Of a DNA stretch of 51,317 nt, positions 5,976 through 13,200 are shown in pieces; positions within the stretch are counted from its first letter, which is position 1; each line of letters starts with the position of its first letter. Source of the DNA: Patescibacteria group bacterium (GTDB taxonomy: Bacteria > Patescibacteriota > Microgenomatia > JAMCZE01). A model generated the notes under the pieces. The model was not told the origin of the DNA, made no database searches, and was given only the letters and a program-made list of their open reading frames with translations. The translations under genes were made by a program, and so were the position numbers. The stretch is from assembly GCA_023485845.1 (NCBI GenBank), contig JAMCZE010000005.1, positions 1 to 51,317 of the forward strand, in the 5' to 3' direction.

Positions 5976-7022
5976 ATGGCACAGGACTCCGGAAAGATGA
6001 CTTCCATCCGTTTGGCGATGGAGCAAATTGAAAAACAATACGGTAAAGGCTCCATTATGAAATTGGGTGAAGCGGCTCCAAAAATGGAAACCAGCGTTAT
6101 TTCCACCGGGATTCTTCCTCTCGACCTTGCCTTGGGAGTCGGCGGTTTGCCTAGAGGAAGAATCGTGGAAATTTATGGCCCGGAGGCTTCAGGCAAAACC
6201 ACGGTGGTTCTCTCCTGCATTGCCCAGGCGCAAAAAGCCGGCGGAGTGGCCGCTTTTATTGACGCCGAACATGCCCTTGACCCCCTTTGGGCGGAGAAGC
6301 TAGGTGTTAACTTAAATGACCTGTTAATTTCCCAACCGGACACTGGGGAGCAGGCATTGGAAATTGCCGAGACATTAATTCGCTCCGGGGGTATTGACGT
6401 GGTGGTTATCGACTCGGTGGCGGCTCTGGTTCCCAAAGCAGAAATTGAGGGGGAAATGGGTGATTCGATGATGGGGCTTCAGGCCCGGCTGATGTCTCAA
6501 GCTCTAAGAAAGTTGACTGGGGTGATTAATAAATCAAAAACGATTGCTATCTTCACTAATCAGCTGCGCCAGAAAATCGGAATCATGTTTGGCAATCCCG
6601 AAACGACCACTGGCGGTTTGGCCTTGAAGTTTTACACCTCCGTGCGCATGGATATTCGCAAGATTGAGCAGCTTAAAGAAGGCGATGTGGTTATCGGCGG
6701 CCGGCATCGGGTGAAAGTGGTTAAAAACAAAGTGGCCCCGCCGTTTCGGATGGCGGAGTTTAATGTTTATGGTGCCACCGGTGTGTCCTATGAAGACGGG
6801 CTTTTGGATGTTGGTTTGGAACTGGGGATCATTAGCAAATCAGGAGCATTCTTGAAATATAAGGAAACGATGCTGGGTCAAGGGCGGGAAGCGGCCCGGC
6901 TTTTCTTGGCAGAGAACAAAAAAGTGTCTAAGCAGATAGAAGAAGATATCAGCAAGAAAGTTAAATCCGGCGCCGTCGCTGAAAAAGTCGTCATGGGGGA
7001 AGAGGGAAAAGAGGAAGAATAA
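5976..7022 (+). CDS. recA: Recombinase A
   Basis: 348 aa, standard length. The Walker A GPEASGKT is at residues 68-75, and the Walker [11 protein letters not shown] and the loop L2 stretch ([20 protein letters not shown]) are intact. RecA forms filaments on single-stranded DNA for homologous recombination and the SOS response. The ATG at 5976 gives the family N-terminus ([20 protein letters not shown]) and fits a leaderless mRNA. The C-terminus is acidic (GEEGKEEE). The recX gene lies 0.7 kb downstream on the same strand. Confidence 0.97.
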   Translation: MAQDSGKMTSIRLAMEQIEKQYGKGSIMKLGEAAPKMETSVISTGILPLDLALGVGGLPRGRIVEIYGPEASGKTTVVLSCIAQAQKAGGVAAFIDAEHALDPLWAEKLGVNLNDLLISQPDTGEQALEIAETLIRSGGIDVVVIDSVAALVPKAEIEGEMGDSMMGLQARLMSQALRKLTGVINKSKTIAIFTNQLRQKIGIMFGNPETTTGGLALKFYTSVRMDIRKIEQLKEGDVVIGGRHRVKVVKNKVAPPFRMAEFNVYGATGVSYEDGLLDVGLELGIISKSGAFLKYKETMLGQGREAARLFLAENKKVSKQIEEDISKKVKSGAVAEKVVMGEEGKEEE

Positions 7023-7026
7023 CTTC

Positions 7027-7056
7027 TTGACAAACCTTGGTAAAGTTTGTTATCAT
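7027..7056 (+). promoter_or_regulatory. Promoter of RHH gene with embedded operator palindrome
   Basis: TTGACA (7027-7032), 18-bp spacer, TATCAT (7051-7056), ATG 6 nt later. Between the boxes lies ACAAACCTT-GGT-AAAGTTTGT (7030-7050): 9-bp arms with one mismatch, well placed for a repressor. Confidence 0.7.
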
Positions 7057-7062
7057 TTAGCT

Positions 7063-7242
7063 ATGAGCACTCTTAATATCTCTGTCACTGACCAGCAGGC
7101 GGTTTTGGTTGACCGGTGGGTAACCACATATGGCTTTGCCAACCGCAGTGAACTCTTTCGGGCAATTTTGAGATATGTTGACCAACACCCCGAGATTTTA
7201 AGAAAACTTGCCGGGTTCAAGGCAAAATCTCTAAATAAATAG
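7063..7242 (+). CDS. Ribbon-helix-helix DNA-binding protein
   Basis: 59 aa. The N-terminal strand MSTLNISVTDQQAVLVDRWV followed by two helices (FANRSELFRAILRYVDQHPE) is the RHH fold of CopG/ParD-type regulators, which bind operators as dimers with the paired strands in the major groove. ATG 7063 is chosen because the -10 box ends 6 nt before it; the upstream in-frame start lies inside the promoter. No toxin gene follows: the next gene is convergent, so a solitary autoregulator is more likely than a toxin-antitoxin pair. Confidence 0.75.
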   Translation: MSTLNISVTDQQAVLVDRWVTTYGFANRSELFRAILRYVDQHPEILRKLAGFKAKSLNK

Positions 7243-7262
7243 TTAATATTCCCTGGCTTTTC

Positions 7263-7724
7263 TCATTCAATTTTGTCAATGACCCCGGAAAATTCTTCGC
7301 TGGTTTGGTAGGAGAACTTGTCGCCAATTTTCTTGCCGGTGACGGCCAGACCGAGCGGTGATTTCTGGGTGATTAGCTGGACTCCCGGTAACTTGACATT
7401 GCTGCTTACCAAGAAAAATTCGGCGGTTTTTCCTGCCGGCTGGTTATAGCGGACCGACACGAAGCATGGTGGTGTGATTATTACTGAAGGTTGATCCGAA
7501 CTGGCAGTAATCTCTCTTTGCAATGATTCCGCATCCCAGAGCAGGGTTTTGGCAAAGTCTACTACGGCTTCTGCTGCTGGCCGAAAGGCGTTGATCGACC
7601 AGCTCTCTATCGATTGTTCAGCATAGCCCCGGGCAGTTGATTTGGCCGACTCAACATGTGATTTCTTGGTATTTAAATGTTGCTCAAGTAGTTTTAGGAC
7701 TTGTTTCTTTCTTTCGATTTTCAT
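7263..7724 (-). CDS. GreA/GreB-family C-terminal domain protein
   Basis: 153 aa. The C-terminal half contains the GreA/GreB FKBP-like landmark (LITQKSPLGLAVTGKKIGDK, around residues 118-137). In Gre factors this domain docks at the RNA-polymerase secondary channel, while an N-terminal coiled coil carries acidic tip residues for transcript cleavage. Here the N-terminal 75 residues look helical, but I cannot identify the canonical DE-containing tip. It may be a Gre-like RNA-polymerase regulator rather than a true cleavage factor. It is divergent from recX. Confidence 0.65.
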   Translation of the reverse strand: MKIERKKQVLKLLEQHLNTKKSHVESAKSTARGYAEQSIESWSINAFRPAAEAVVDFAKTLLWDAESLQREITASSDQPSVIITPPCFVSVRYNQPAGKTAEFFLVSSNVKLPGVQLITQKSPLGLAVTGKKIGDKFSYQTSEEFSGVIDKIE

Positions 7725-7738
7725 AGCATAGGTTGAAT

Positions 7739-7744
7739 TATACT
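7739..7744 (+). promoter_or_regulatory. -10 box of recX, near-leaderless
   Basis: TATACT ends 7 nt before the recX ATG (7752). On the other strand TATAAT (7735-7740) serves the GreA-like gene, so the two divergent promoters overlap. Confidence 0.55.
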
Positions 7745-7751
7745 GACATTT

Positions 7752-8333
7752 ATGCAGATAACAAAACTGGAGTATCAGAAGAAAGATCCTAACCGGGTGA
7801 ATGTTTATGTGGATGAAAAGTTTGCCGTGGGGTTGGAGACAAATGACATCATTAAACTTGGTTTAGCAAGGGGCCAGGAAATTTCTCAAAAGCAACTAAA
7901 CGGCATCATTGGCGCTAGTGAGTTTGGGAAATTATTTAATACGGCCTTAAATTTTTTATCTTACCGACCGCGCAGTGAATGGGAAGTGCAGCATAAATTA
8001 AAATTCAAAAGTCAAAATGCAAAATTGGTAGACGCGGTTGTCGAAAAACTTAAGGGTATGGGGCAAATTAATGACGAGGAATTTGCCCAATGGTATACTG
8101 ATCAGCGCCGAACGTTTCGGCCCAAAGGCAAGCGGGCAATTGAGATGGAACTGCGCCGTAAAGGGGTGCAAAGTGACACAATAAAACAATTAAGCAGTAA
8201 CCCAATAAATGAAGTTGAATTGGCAAAAAGAGCCTTGGAGAAATTTCGTGGGGAGAAAACCCGGCCGCGATTGGAAAGATTTCTGGCCAGCCGGGGATTT
8301 GATTGGCAAACGATTGAAGATGTGGTAAAATAA
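7752..8333 (+). CDS. recX: RecX-family regulatory protein
   Basis: 193 aa of tandem three-helix RecX repeats, with typical stretches FNTALNFLSYRPRSEWEVQH, DEEFAQWYTDQRR and RPKGKRAIEMELRRKGV. RecX binds RecA filaments and limits their extension. It is separated from recA only by two small genes. A short AT-rich repeat unit (AAAATTCAAAAGTCAAAATG, 7998-8017) is translated inside the second repeat as KFKSQNAK. Confidence 0.85.
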   Translation: MQITKLEYQKKDPNRVNVYVDEKFAVGLETNDIIKLGLARGQEISQKQLNGIIGASEFGKLFNTALNFLSYRPRSEWEVQHKLKFKSQNAKLVDAVVEKLKGMGQINDEEFAQWYTDQRRTFRPKGKRAIEMELRRKGVQSDTIKQLSSNPINEVELAKRALEKFRGEKTRPRLERFLASRGFDWQTIEDVVK

Positions 8334-8360
8334 TCACGGATATGGTAGAAAATACATTCT

Positions 8361-9674
8361 ATGTCATTATTCACGAAGCTTTCCAAAACCATAACCGGCA
8401 AGAAACGGCCGGAAACTAAGCCGGTTGTTCGCCCAGTTCAAGTTCAGGCTCAGGCGCAAGCCCAGGTTTTTCTTGATCTGGAGAAGAGTCTTGATGCCCG
8501 TCTCAAGACGGTGGAGGAAAAAGAAGCCCAACTTCTGGTCAAACTGCAAAAAGTTGCCGGACTTTCCAGCCAGGAGGCTAAAGAGAAGATTTTGGCGGCG
8601 GTGGAGGAAAAAAGCCGTGAGGAAGCCGGCCGACTGGCCAAGGGAATTTTGGATGAGGCTAAAGCAGAAGCGGCGCAAAAAGCCCGGGAGATTTTAATCT
8701 CTGAAATGCTTCACGGGGCCACGGATGTGGTGGCAGAATACACCGTTTCCAGTGTGGCCGTTCCCAACGAAGAAGCTAAGGGCCGCATTATCGGCAAGGA
8801 GGGCCGCAACATCCGCGCTTTTGAACAAGCAACCGGGGTGGATGTGGAATTGGATGAAGAAGGGGTGATTCGCCTGTCCAGCTTTGATTCCGTCCGTCGG
8901 GAAATTGCCCGAGTGGCTCTGGAACGGCTTATTCGCGACAGCCGCATTCAACCGTCCCGGATTGAAGAGGTTGTCGGCCAGGTTAGAAAAGAGATTGAGC
9001 GGATCATGTTTGAAGAAGGAGAAAAGCTCTGCCATGCCGTTGGCGTTTACAATCTCGCCCATCCGATTGTTGACCTCTTGGGAAAGTTTAAGTTCCGGTT
9101 CTCCTACGGCCAGAACATGATCGTCCACACCCTGGAAGAAACGAAGATCGGGCTGGCGATTGCCCAGGAAGTGGGGGCGGATGTTAATGTTGTTCGCCTG
9201 GGGTGTCTGCTTCATGACATTGGCAAAGTGATTGAGTCGGAAGAGGGGTCCCATGTCACCTTGGGGGCCCAATATCTGCGCAAGATGGGGGTTCCGGAAA
9301 AAGTGGTTGCTTGTGTGGAAGAACACCACGAAGACAAACCGTTCTCCAGTGTGGAGTCAATGATCGTTTACTTGGCCGATGCCATTTCCGGCAGCCGGCC
9401 CGGGGCCCGCTTTGAGGATCTGGAAAAATATCTGGCCCGAATGAAGCAGCTGGAGGAAATTTGCACCGGGTTTGCCGGGGTGACTCAGGCTTGGGTTTTT
9501 CAAGCCGGCCGGGAGATCCGGGTGTTGGTTGACCCGGAAAAAATGACGGATAACGAGGCAGTAGCGCTGGCCCAAAAGATCAAAGAGCGGATTGAAGCGG
9601 AAATTAAAGAATTCCCCGGCCAGATTAAAATCACGGTGATTCGTGAACTTCGGGTTTCCCAAACGGCCAAATGA
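8361..9674 (+). CDS. rny: Ribonuclease Y without N-terminal membrane anchor
   Basis: 437 aa against about 520 in Bacillus. The KH domain has GRIIGKEGRN at residues 141-150, and the HD domain has H285/D286 in CLLHDIGK plus the CVEEHHEDKPFS stretch; together they are the endoribonuclease that starts mRNA decay. The N-terminus is polar (MSLFTKLSKTITGKKRPE), then a QAQAQAQ stretch and a coiled coil (about 38-110). The transmembrane segment of canonical RNase Y is absent, so the enzyme is probably cytoplasmic. It overlaps the next gene by 4 nt. Confidence 0.9.
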   Translation: MSLFTKLSKTITGKKRPETKPVVRPVQVQAQAQAQVFLDLEKSLDARLKTVEEKEAQLLVKLQKVAGLSSQEAKEKILAAVEEKSREEAGRLAKGILDEAKAEAAQKAREILISEMLHGATDVVAEYTVSSVAVPNEEAKGRIIGKEGRNIRAFEQATGVDVELDEEGVIRLSSFDSVRREIARVALERLIRDSRIQPSRIEEVVGQVRKEIERIMFEEGEKLCHAVGVYNLAHPIVDLLGKFKFRFSYGQNMIVHTLEETKIGLAIAQEVGADVNVVRLGCLLHDIGKVIESEEGSHVTLGAQYLRKMGVPEKVVACVEEHHEDKPFSSVESMIVYLADAISGSRPGARFEDLEKYLARMKQLEEICTGFAGVTQAWVFQAGREIRVLVDPEKMTDNEAVALAQKIKERIEAEIKEFPGQIKITVIRELRVSQTAK

Positions 9675-10495
9675 AAAAAGTCCTTGTGGGTATAATACTG
9701 GTCCTGGTGGTTCTTCTGGTGGGCTGGTTTTTCCTTAACCACCGATCGGTTTCTTATGCGGCTATCAGGGTGGACTCATTTCCCAAAGCCACGGTGACTC
9801 TTAACGGCAAAAATGTCGGGACCACGTCCTACTCCAACGATAAACTAACTCCCGGATCATACTCTGTAATTTTATCCGCTCCCAGCGGGGCAAATTGGCA
9901 AACAAAGATTAACCTCACTGCTGACACATTAACCTATATCAGCCGCGACTTGGCCCTAACCGATGACCAGTCAGCCGGCCAAATGCTGTTTTTGGAAAGT
10001 CTCTCCTCGGGTCAGCCGGCCCAATTAGCCGTGGTTTCCACGCCGGACGCGGCCAAGATTGCCATTGACGGACTGGATAAAGGGGTGACCTCGACCCTGT
10101 TTCGTGACGTTCCCGCCGGCGATCACGAAATTATTATTTCCAGCCCAGGCTATTCCGACCAGGTGGTCCACGGACGGCTGATTGACGGCTACCGGCTTAA
10201 CGTTATCGTTAAACTTGCCCAGATGGCCCCGACGGCTGTCGGGACAGCCACTGCTTCCGCCGTTCCCATTGCCAGTGTCTCCGCCACCCCAGCCAAACCC
10301 TATGTGGTAATTAAAGACACACCAACGGGGTTTCTTCGTGTCCGGTCCGATCCGTCGGTGTCTGCCTCCGAAACGGCCCAGGTGAAACCGGGGGAAACCT
10401 ATCCTTATTTAGATGACCAAAATAATTGGGTGCAAATCAAACTCCCGACCCTCTCCGGTTGGGTCAGCGAAAATTACGTGACGATTGAAAGATAA
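9671..10495 (+). CDS. Membrane-anchored PEGA and SH3-domain envelope protein
   Basis: 274 aa. Residues 4-22 form a transmembrane anchor. Two PEGA-like beta modules follow (about 30-95, RVDSFPKATVTLNGKNVGTT; and about 118-175, VVSTPDAAKIAIDGLDKGVT). After a Pro/Ala/Thr-rich linker there is an SH3b-like domain (about 210-274, GFLRVRSDPSVSASETAQV ending GWVSENYVTIE). Such proteins usually bind cell-wall or surface glycans. Translation is coupled to rny by a 4-nt overlap. Confidence 0.75.
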   Translation: MKKVLVGIILVLVVLLVGWFFLNHRSVSYAAIRVDSFPKATVTLNGKNVGTTSYSNDKLTPGSYSVILSAPSGANWQTKINLTADTLTYISRDLALTDDQSAGQMLFLESLSSGQPAQLAVVSTPDAAKIAIDGLDKGVTSTLFRDVPAGDHEIIISSPGYSDQVVHGRLIDGYRLNVIVKLAQMAPTAVGTATASAVPIASVSATPAKPYVVIKDTPTGFLRVRSDPSVSASETAQVKPGETYPYLDDQNNWVQIKLPTLSGWVSENYVTIER

Positions 10496-10513
10496 AATAC
10501 CCCATGCTATACT
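10486..10513 (+). promoter_or_regulatory. Promoter of the 88-aa gene
   Basis: TTGAAA (10486-10491), a 16-bp spacer and TATACT (10508-10513) with extended TGC. The ATG at 10522 follows 8 nt later with AAGG just before it. Confidence 0.55.
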
Positions 10514-10521
10514 ATAAGGTA

Positions 10522-10788
10522 ATGAAGATACTAAACGGCGAGGTTACTAAAGACAAAATAAGTAAAAGCCTTGCGAGGTGGCATGGAGATCGGGAAATGG
10601 CTATTAGAGAATGTTGGGAAACAGCGCGAGCGTCAGGCCAGCTTTATGCTGATGCCGACCAGAACAGCCATCGGTTGGTGAATCGGTTATTGGGCGGCGG
10701 CGGTTGGGCGGAGAATAAACGTAAAGCGCTGCGTGATAAGGGGGCGGCTCTGGTGGCCGGTGAACGGATCGCTACCGGTCGGGCTTAA
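10522..10788 (+). CDS. Hypothetical protein, 88 aa
   Basis: I do not recognise it. It is a small helical protein (KISKSLARWHGDREMAIREC, then DADQNSHRLVNRLLGGGGW) with a basic C-terminus. It has no membrane segment. I start it at ATG 10522 because the -10 box lies over the alternative ATG at 10504. It is convergent with the UbiA-like gene and overlaps its stop by 4 nt. Confidence 0.5.
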   Translation: MKILNGEVTKDKISKSLARWHGDREMAIRECWETARASGQLYADADQNSHRLVNRLLGGGGWAENKRKALRDKGAALVAGERIATGRA

Positions 10789-11735
10789 TACTTCCCGATA
10801 ATGTAGATGATCGTGAAGAGCATGAGAGCGATGAGGACACAGGTGATCATCAGGGGCTTGTCGGACAAAAGAATTTTCTCCGGGGATTCCCCTTCATTTT
10901 TCTCATAGATTAATTGCAGATAGCGCATCACCGCATAGATGACAAAAGGAATTGTTAGGGTTAAATATTTTCGGTCCTGCCACAGGTCAAGATTATATTG
11001 GTCAAAGAGAATATTAATGGTTTTTCGCAGCACCGGTGGCCGCTGGAGAAAAGTGTAGAAAGCATAAGTGATCCAAGTGGAGTTGGCAAACATGGAGATG
11101 TAGACATCCAGCATTTTTTCGCTGTAGCGGGAAAGAGTGGCCCGGGTCTTGGCCGGAAGGGCCCCGTTCCAGCCGGAAAGCAGGGTTAGTTCGGAGCGGC
11201 GTTTTCCGATGGCCAAAAACAGGGCTCCGGAAACCACCGTGAGAAACATCCAAATGTCCAGGTGGTAGCCGGTGGCCACTTCTCCGGCAAAAACCCGCAG
11301 GATAAAACCGGCGGCAATCGCGATGATGTCGATTAAAATGATATTCTTCAAATAGAGAGAATAGGAGATATGCAGCGCGTAAAAAGCCAGGATCATCATG
11401 ACAAAGGCGAAGTTAATTTGGTTGGCGATTAAGAAGGAAAGAACCAGGAGGAGAACCAGGGTGACAACGGCCAGTTTTTTAGAAATTTTTCCGGAAGCAA
11501 GTGGGCGGTTCTTTTTAAACGGATGAAGCCGGTCTCGTTCAATGTCCGTGAGGTCATTGATTAAGTAGACAACCGAGGAAGCGGCGCAAAAGGCCAGGAA
11601 GGCCAGAATGCTGATGATGAATAGTTGTGGGTTAAGCAGCTGCCCAGTGAAGAAAATGGCGGCAAAAACCGTCACATTTTTTAACCATTGTCGGACGCGG
11701 ATTTCCTTAAGAAGATAGAAGAAAGTTTGAGCCAT
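10785..11735 (-). CDS. UbiA-superfamily prenyltransferase, DPPR-synthase-like
   Basis: 316 aa with about nine membrane helices. The N-terminal RVRQWLKN (13-20) and the Asp-rich NDLTDIERDRLHP (60-72), followed by KNRPLASG, match decaprenyl-phosphate phosphoribosyltransferases, which put phosphoribose on a polyprenyl phosphate as the first step to decaprenyl-phosphoryl arabinose. The second motif includes ISYSLYLKN. It overlaps the WecA/MraY-like gene by 55 nt, an unusually long same-strand overlap. The pair suggests lipid-linked sugar synthesis for a surface glycan; the actual substrate is inferred. Confidence 0.8.
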   Translation of the reverse strand: MAQTFFYLLKEIRVRQWLKNVTVFAAIFFTGQLLNPQLFIISILAFLAFCAASSVVYLINDLTDIERDRLHPFKKNRPLASGKISKKLAVVTLVLLLVLSFLIANQINFAFVMMILAFYALHISYSLYLKNIILIDIIAIAAGFILRVFAGEVATGYHLDIWMFLTVVSGALFLAIGKRRSELTLLSGWNGALPAKTRATLSRYSEKMLDVYISMFANSTWITYAFYTFLQRPPVLRKTINILFDQYNLDLWQDRKYLTLTIPFVIYAVMRYLQLIYEKNEGESPEKILLSDKPLMITCVLIALMLFTIIYIIGKY

Positions 11736-12787
11736 AAAATTAACATTAAGACAATCACTGCCACCATCACCACGGCGAAAAATTTCTGCCGGGCGTTGAC
11801 GGTGAGCGCCACCATTCCCAATATAGCAGACACGCCCCAGTAAAACAAGGCGATTTTTCGCTTACTCCAGCCGGCGTCCAGCAGGCGGTGGTGCAGGTGG
11901 TCCCGGCCGCTCCAGGTGGGATTTTTCCGGGCCAAAATTCTTGAGGTGACAACATAAAACGAGTCCATCAGCGGCACACCAAGGACTAAAATAGCAGTTC
12001 CCAGTTTGGCCACCGACAAAATGGCCAAGGTGCCCAGCAGAAATCCAGCCAACGATTTGCCGCCATAACCGGGCATGATTTTCTGGGGGAAAAAATTCCA
12101 GGGCAAAAAACCCAGATAAGCTCCGGCCGTGATAAACGCCAGGGCCGTGCCCGTCCAAACGGGAAAGTTATCAATGGAAATTTGTGAGAAAGAAAGGATG
12201 CCGATCACAATGGCGGAAATGGCCACAAAGCCGGGCATCTGTCCGTCCACCCCGGAACTCCAGCCAACGATGTTTGCCGTCCAAACCAACCAAATAATTG
12301 CCAGCAGATCGGCAATTGGTAAGATGCTGTGTTTACCCAAGAATTCAAACGACCAGCGAACAGTGTCAAAATGAATAATGCCGCCGCTCACCGGGTTAGT
12401 GATAAAACCAATCCCGGCCCCGCCGGCCACGGCCAGCATGGCGGCCACAACGTTCACCCCAAAACGAACATAGGGGTGGACATCGTGATAGTCGTCAATT
12501 AAACCCACCAGCATTAGCAGTCCCGCGCCAAGCAAAATGCCGGCAATCCCTTTGGCAAAAGGAATGAAAATGGCGCTGGCCAAAACGATGCCGAAATAAA
12601 GAGCCAGGCCACCGGCCCGGGGAATCACCCGGGTCTCGGTGTGGGCGGGATGGGAACGCTTTTTGGGGTCGTCAATCAACCCAAGATAGTTGGCTGCCTG
12701 GATGACGGCGGGAACACTGATGAAAGTTAAAAAGGCGGCGGTTAAAAGAGGCAAAAATCCGATGTTTTTTAGCAGGGGAACAATCAT
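11681..12787 (-). CDS. MraY/WecA-like undecaprenyl-phosphate sugar-1-phosphate transferase
   Basis: 368 aa with about ten membrane helices. Motifs of glycosyltransferase family 4 are present: GLIDDPKKRSHP (36-47), GLIDDYHD (about 95-102), and the C-terminal histidine motif GRDHLHHRLLDAGW (about 303-316). The NxxNxxDG-type loop reads ANIVGWSSGVDGQMPG, so one Asn and one Asp of the common pattern are altered. The enzyme would load UDP- or similar nucleotide-linked HexNAc-1-phosphate onto undecaprenyl phosphate at the cytoplasmic membrane. Neighbours on both sides are membrane proteins in the same transcript. Confidence 0.85.
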   Translation of the reverse strand: MIVPLLKNIGFLPLLTAAFLTFISVPAVIQAANYLGLIDDPKKRSHPAHTETRVIPRAGGLALYFGIVLASAIFIPFAKGIAGILLGAGLLMLVGLIDDYHDVHPYVRFGVNVVAAMLAVAGGAGIGFITNPVSGGIIHFDTVRWSFEFLGKHSILPIADLLAIIWLVWTANIVGWSSGVDGQMPGFVAISAIVIGILSFSQISIDNFPVWTGTALAFITAGAYLGFLPWNFFPQKIMPGYGGKSLAGFLLGTLAILSVAKLGTAILVLGVPLMDSFYVVTSRILARKNPTWSGRDHLHHRLLDAGWSKRKIALFYWGVSAILGMVALTVNARQKFFAVVMVAVIVLMLILWLKLSSIFLRKSASDNG

Positions 12788-13200
12788 GCGATTAAATTAA
12801 TGATGGAAAACACGGTGATGGTGGAAAGGATGGACACCAAGGCAGCGGTGCCGGCCAGAAGATAGGAAAGCACCTTATCCTTAGAATGGAAACTAACGGC
12901 AATGGCTAAATTAAACACTCCCAAAAGAACTGTCCCCAGTGTGGGCAGGAAAATGTAGGCCCGTTGGGCCAGTTGATCGTTGCCCCAGACCCGGCTGTAG
13001 AAAAGGGGAATTTGGTTGGGAAGACTGGCGTAGCTAATAACCGTAAAAAGCAAACTGACTAACACCGGGCCGGCCCAGCCGGCTAAAAAGGCAAGAAAAA
13101 TCCGATCGGTTTTGGCGCTTTGTGTCCAAACAGACAAAGATTGCGAGGCCGGGAAGCGGAATTTTTTGCCTTCAGGGATGGTGATGGTGGCAATCTTCAT
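12784..13200 (-). CDS. Four-helix membrane protein (DUF1648-like)
   Basis: 138 aa. A soluble N-terminus of about 30 residues leads into hydrophobic segments at roughly 34-56, 84-104 and 112-135. The loop after the first helix reads SLPNQIPLFYSRVWG, similar to the LPxxIPxHF motif of DUF1648-type proteins. Function unknown. It overlaps alaS and the WecA-like gene by 4 nt on either side, so it sits in a strictly coupled operon. Confidence 0.55.
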   Translation of the reverse strand: MKIATITIPEGKKFRFPASQSLSVWTQSAKTDRIFLAFLAGWAGPVLVSLLFTVISYASLPNQIPLFYSRVWGNDQLAQRAYIFLPTLGTVLLGVFNLAIAVSFHSKDKVLSYLLAGTAALVSILSTITVFSIINLIA

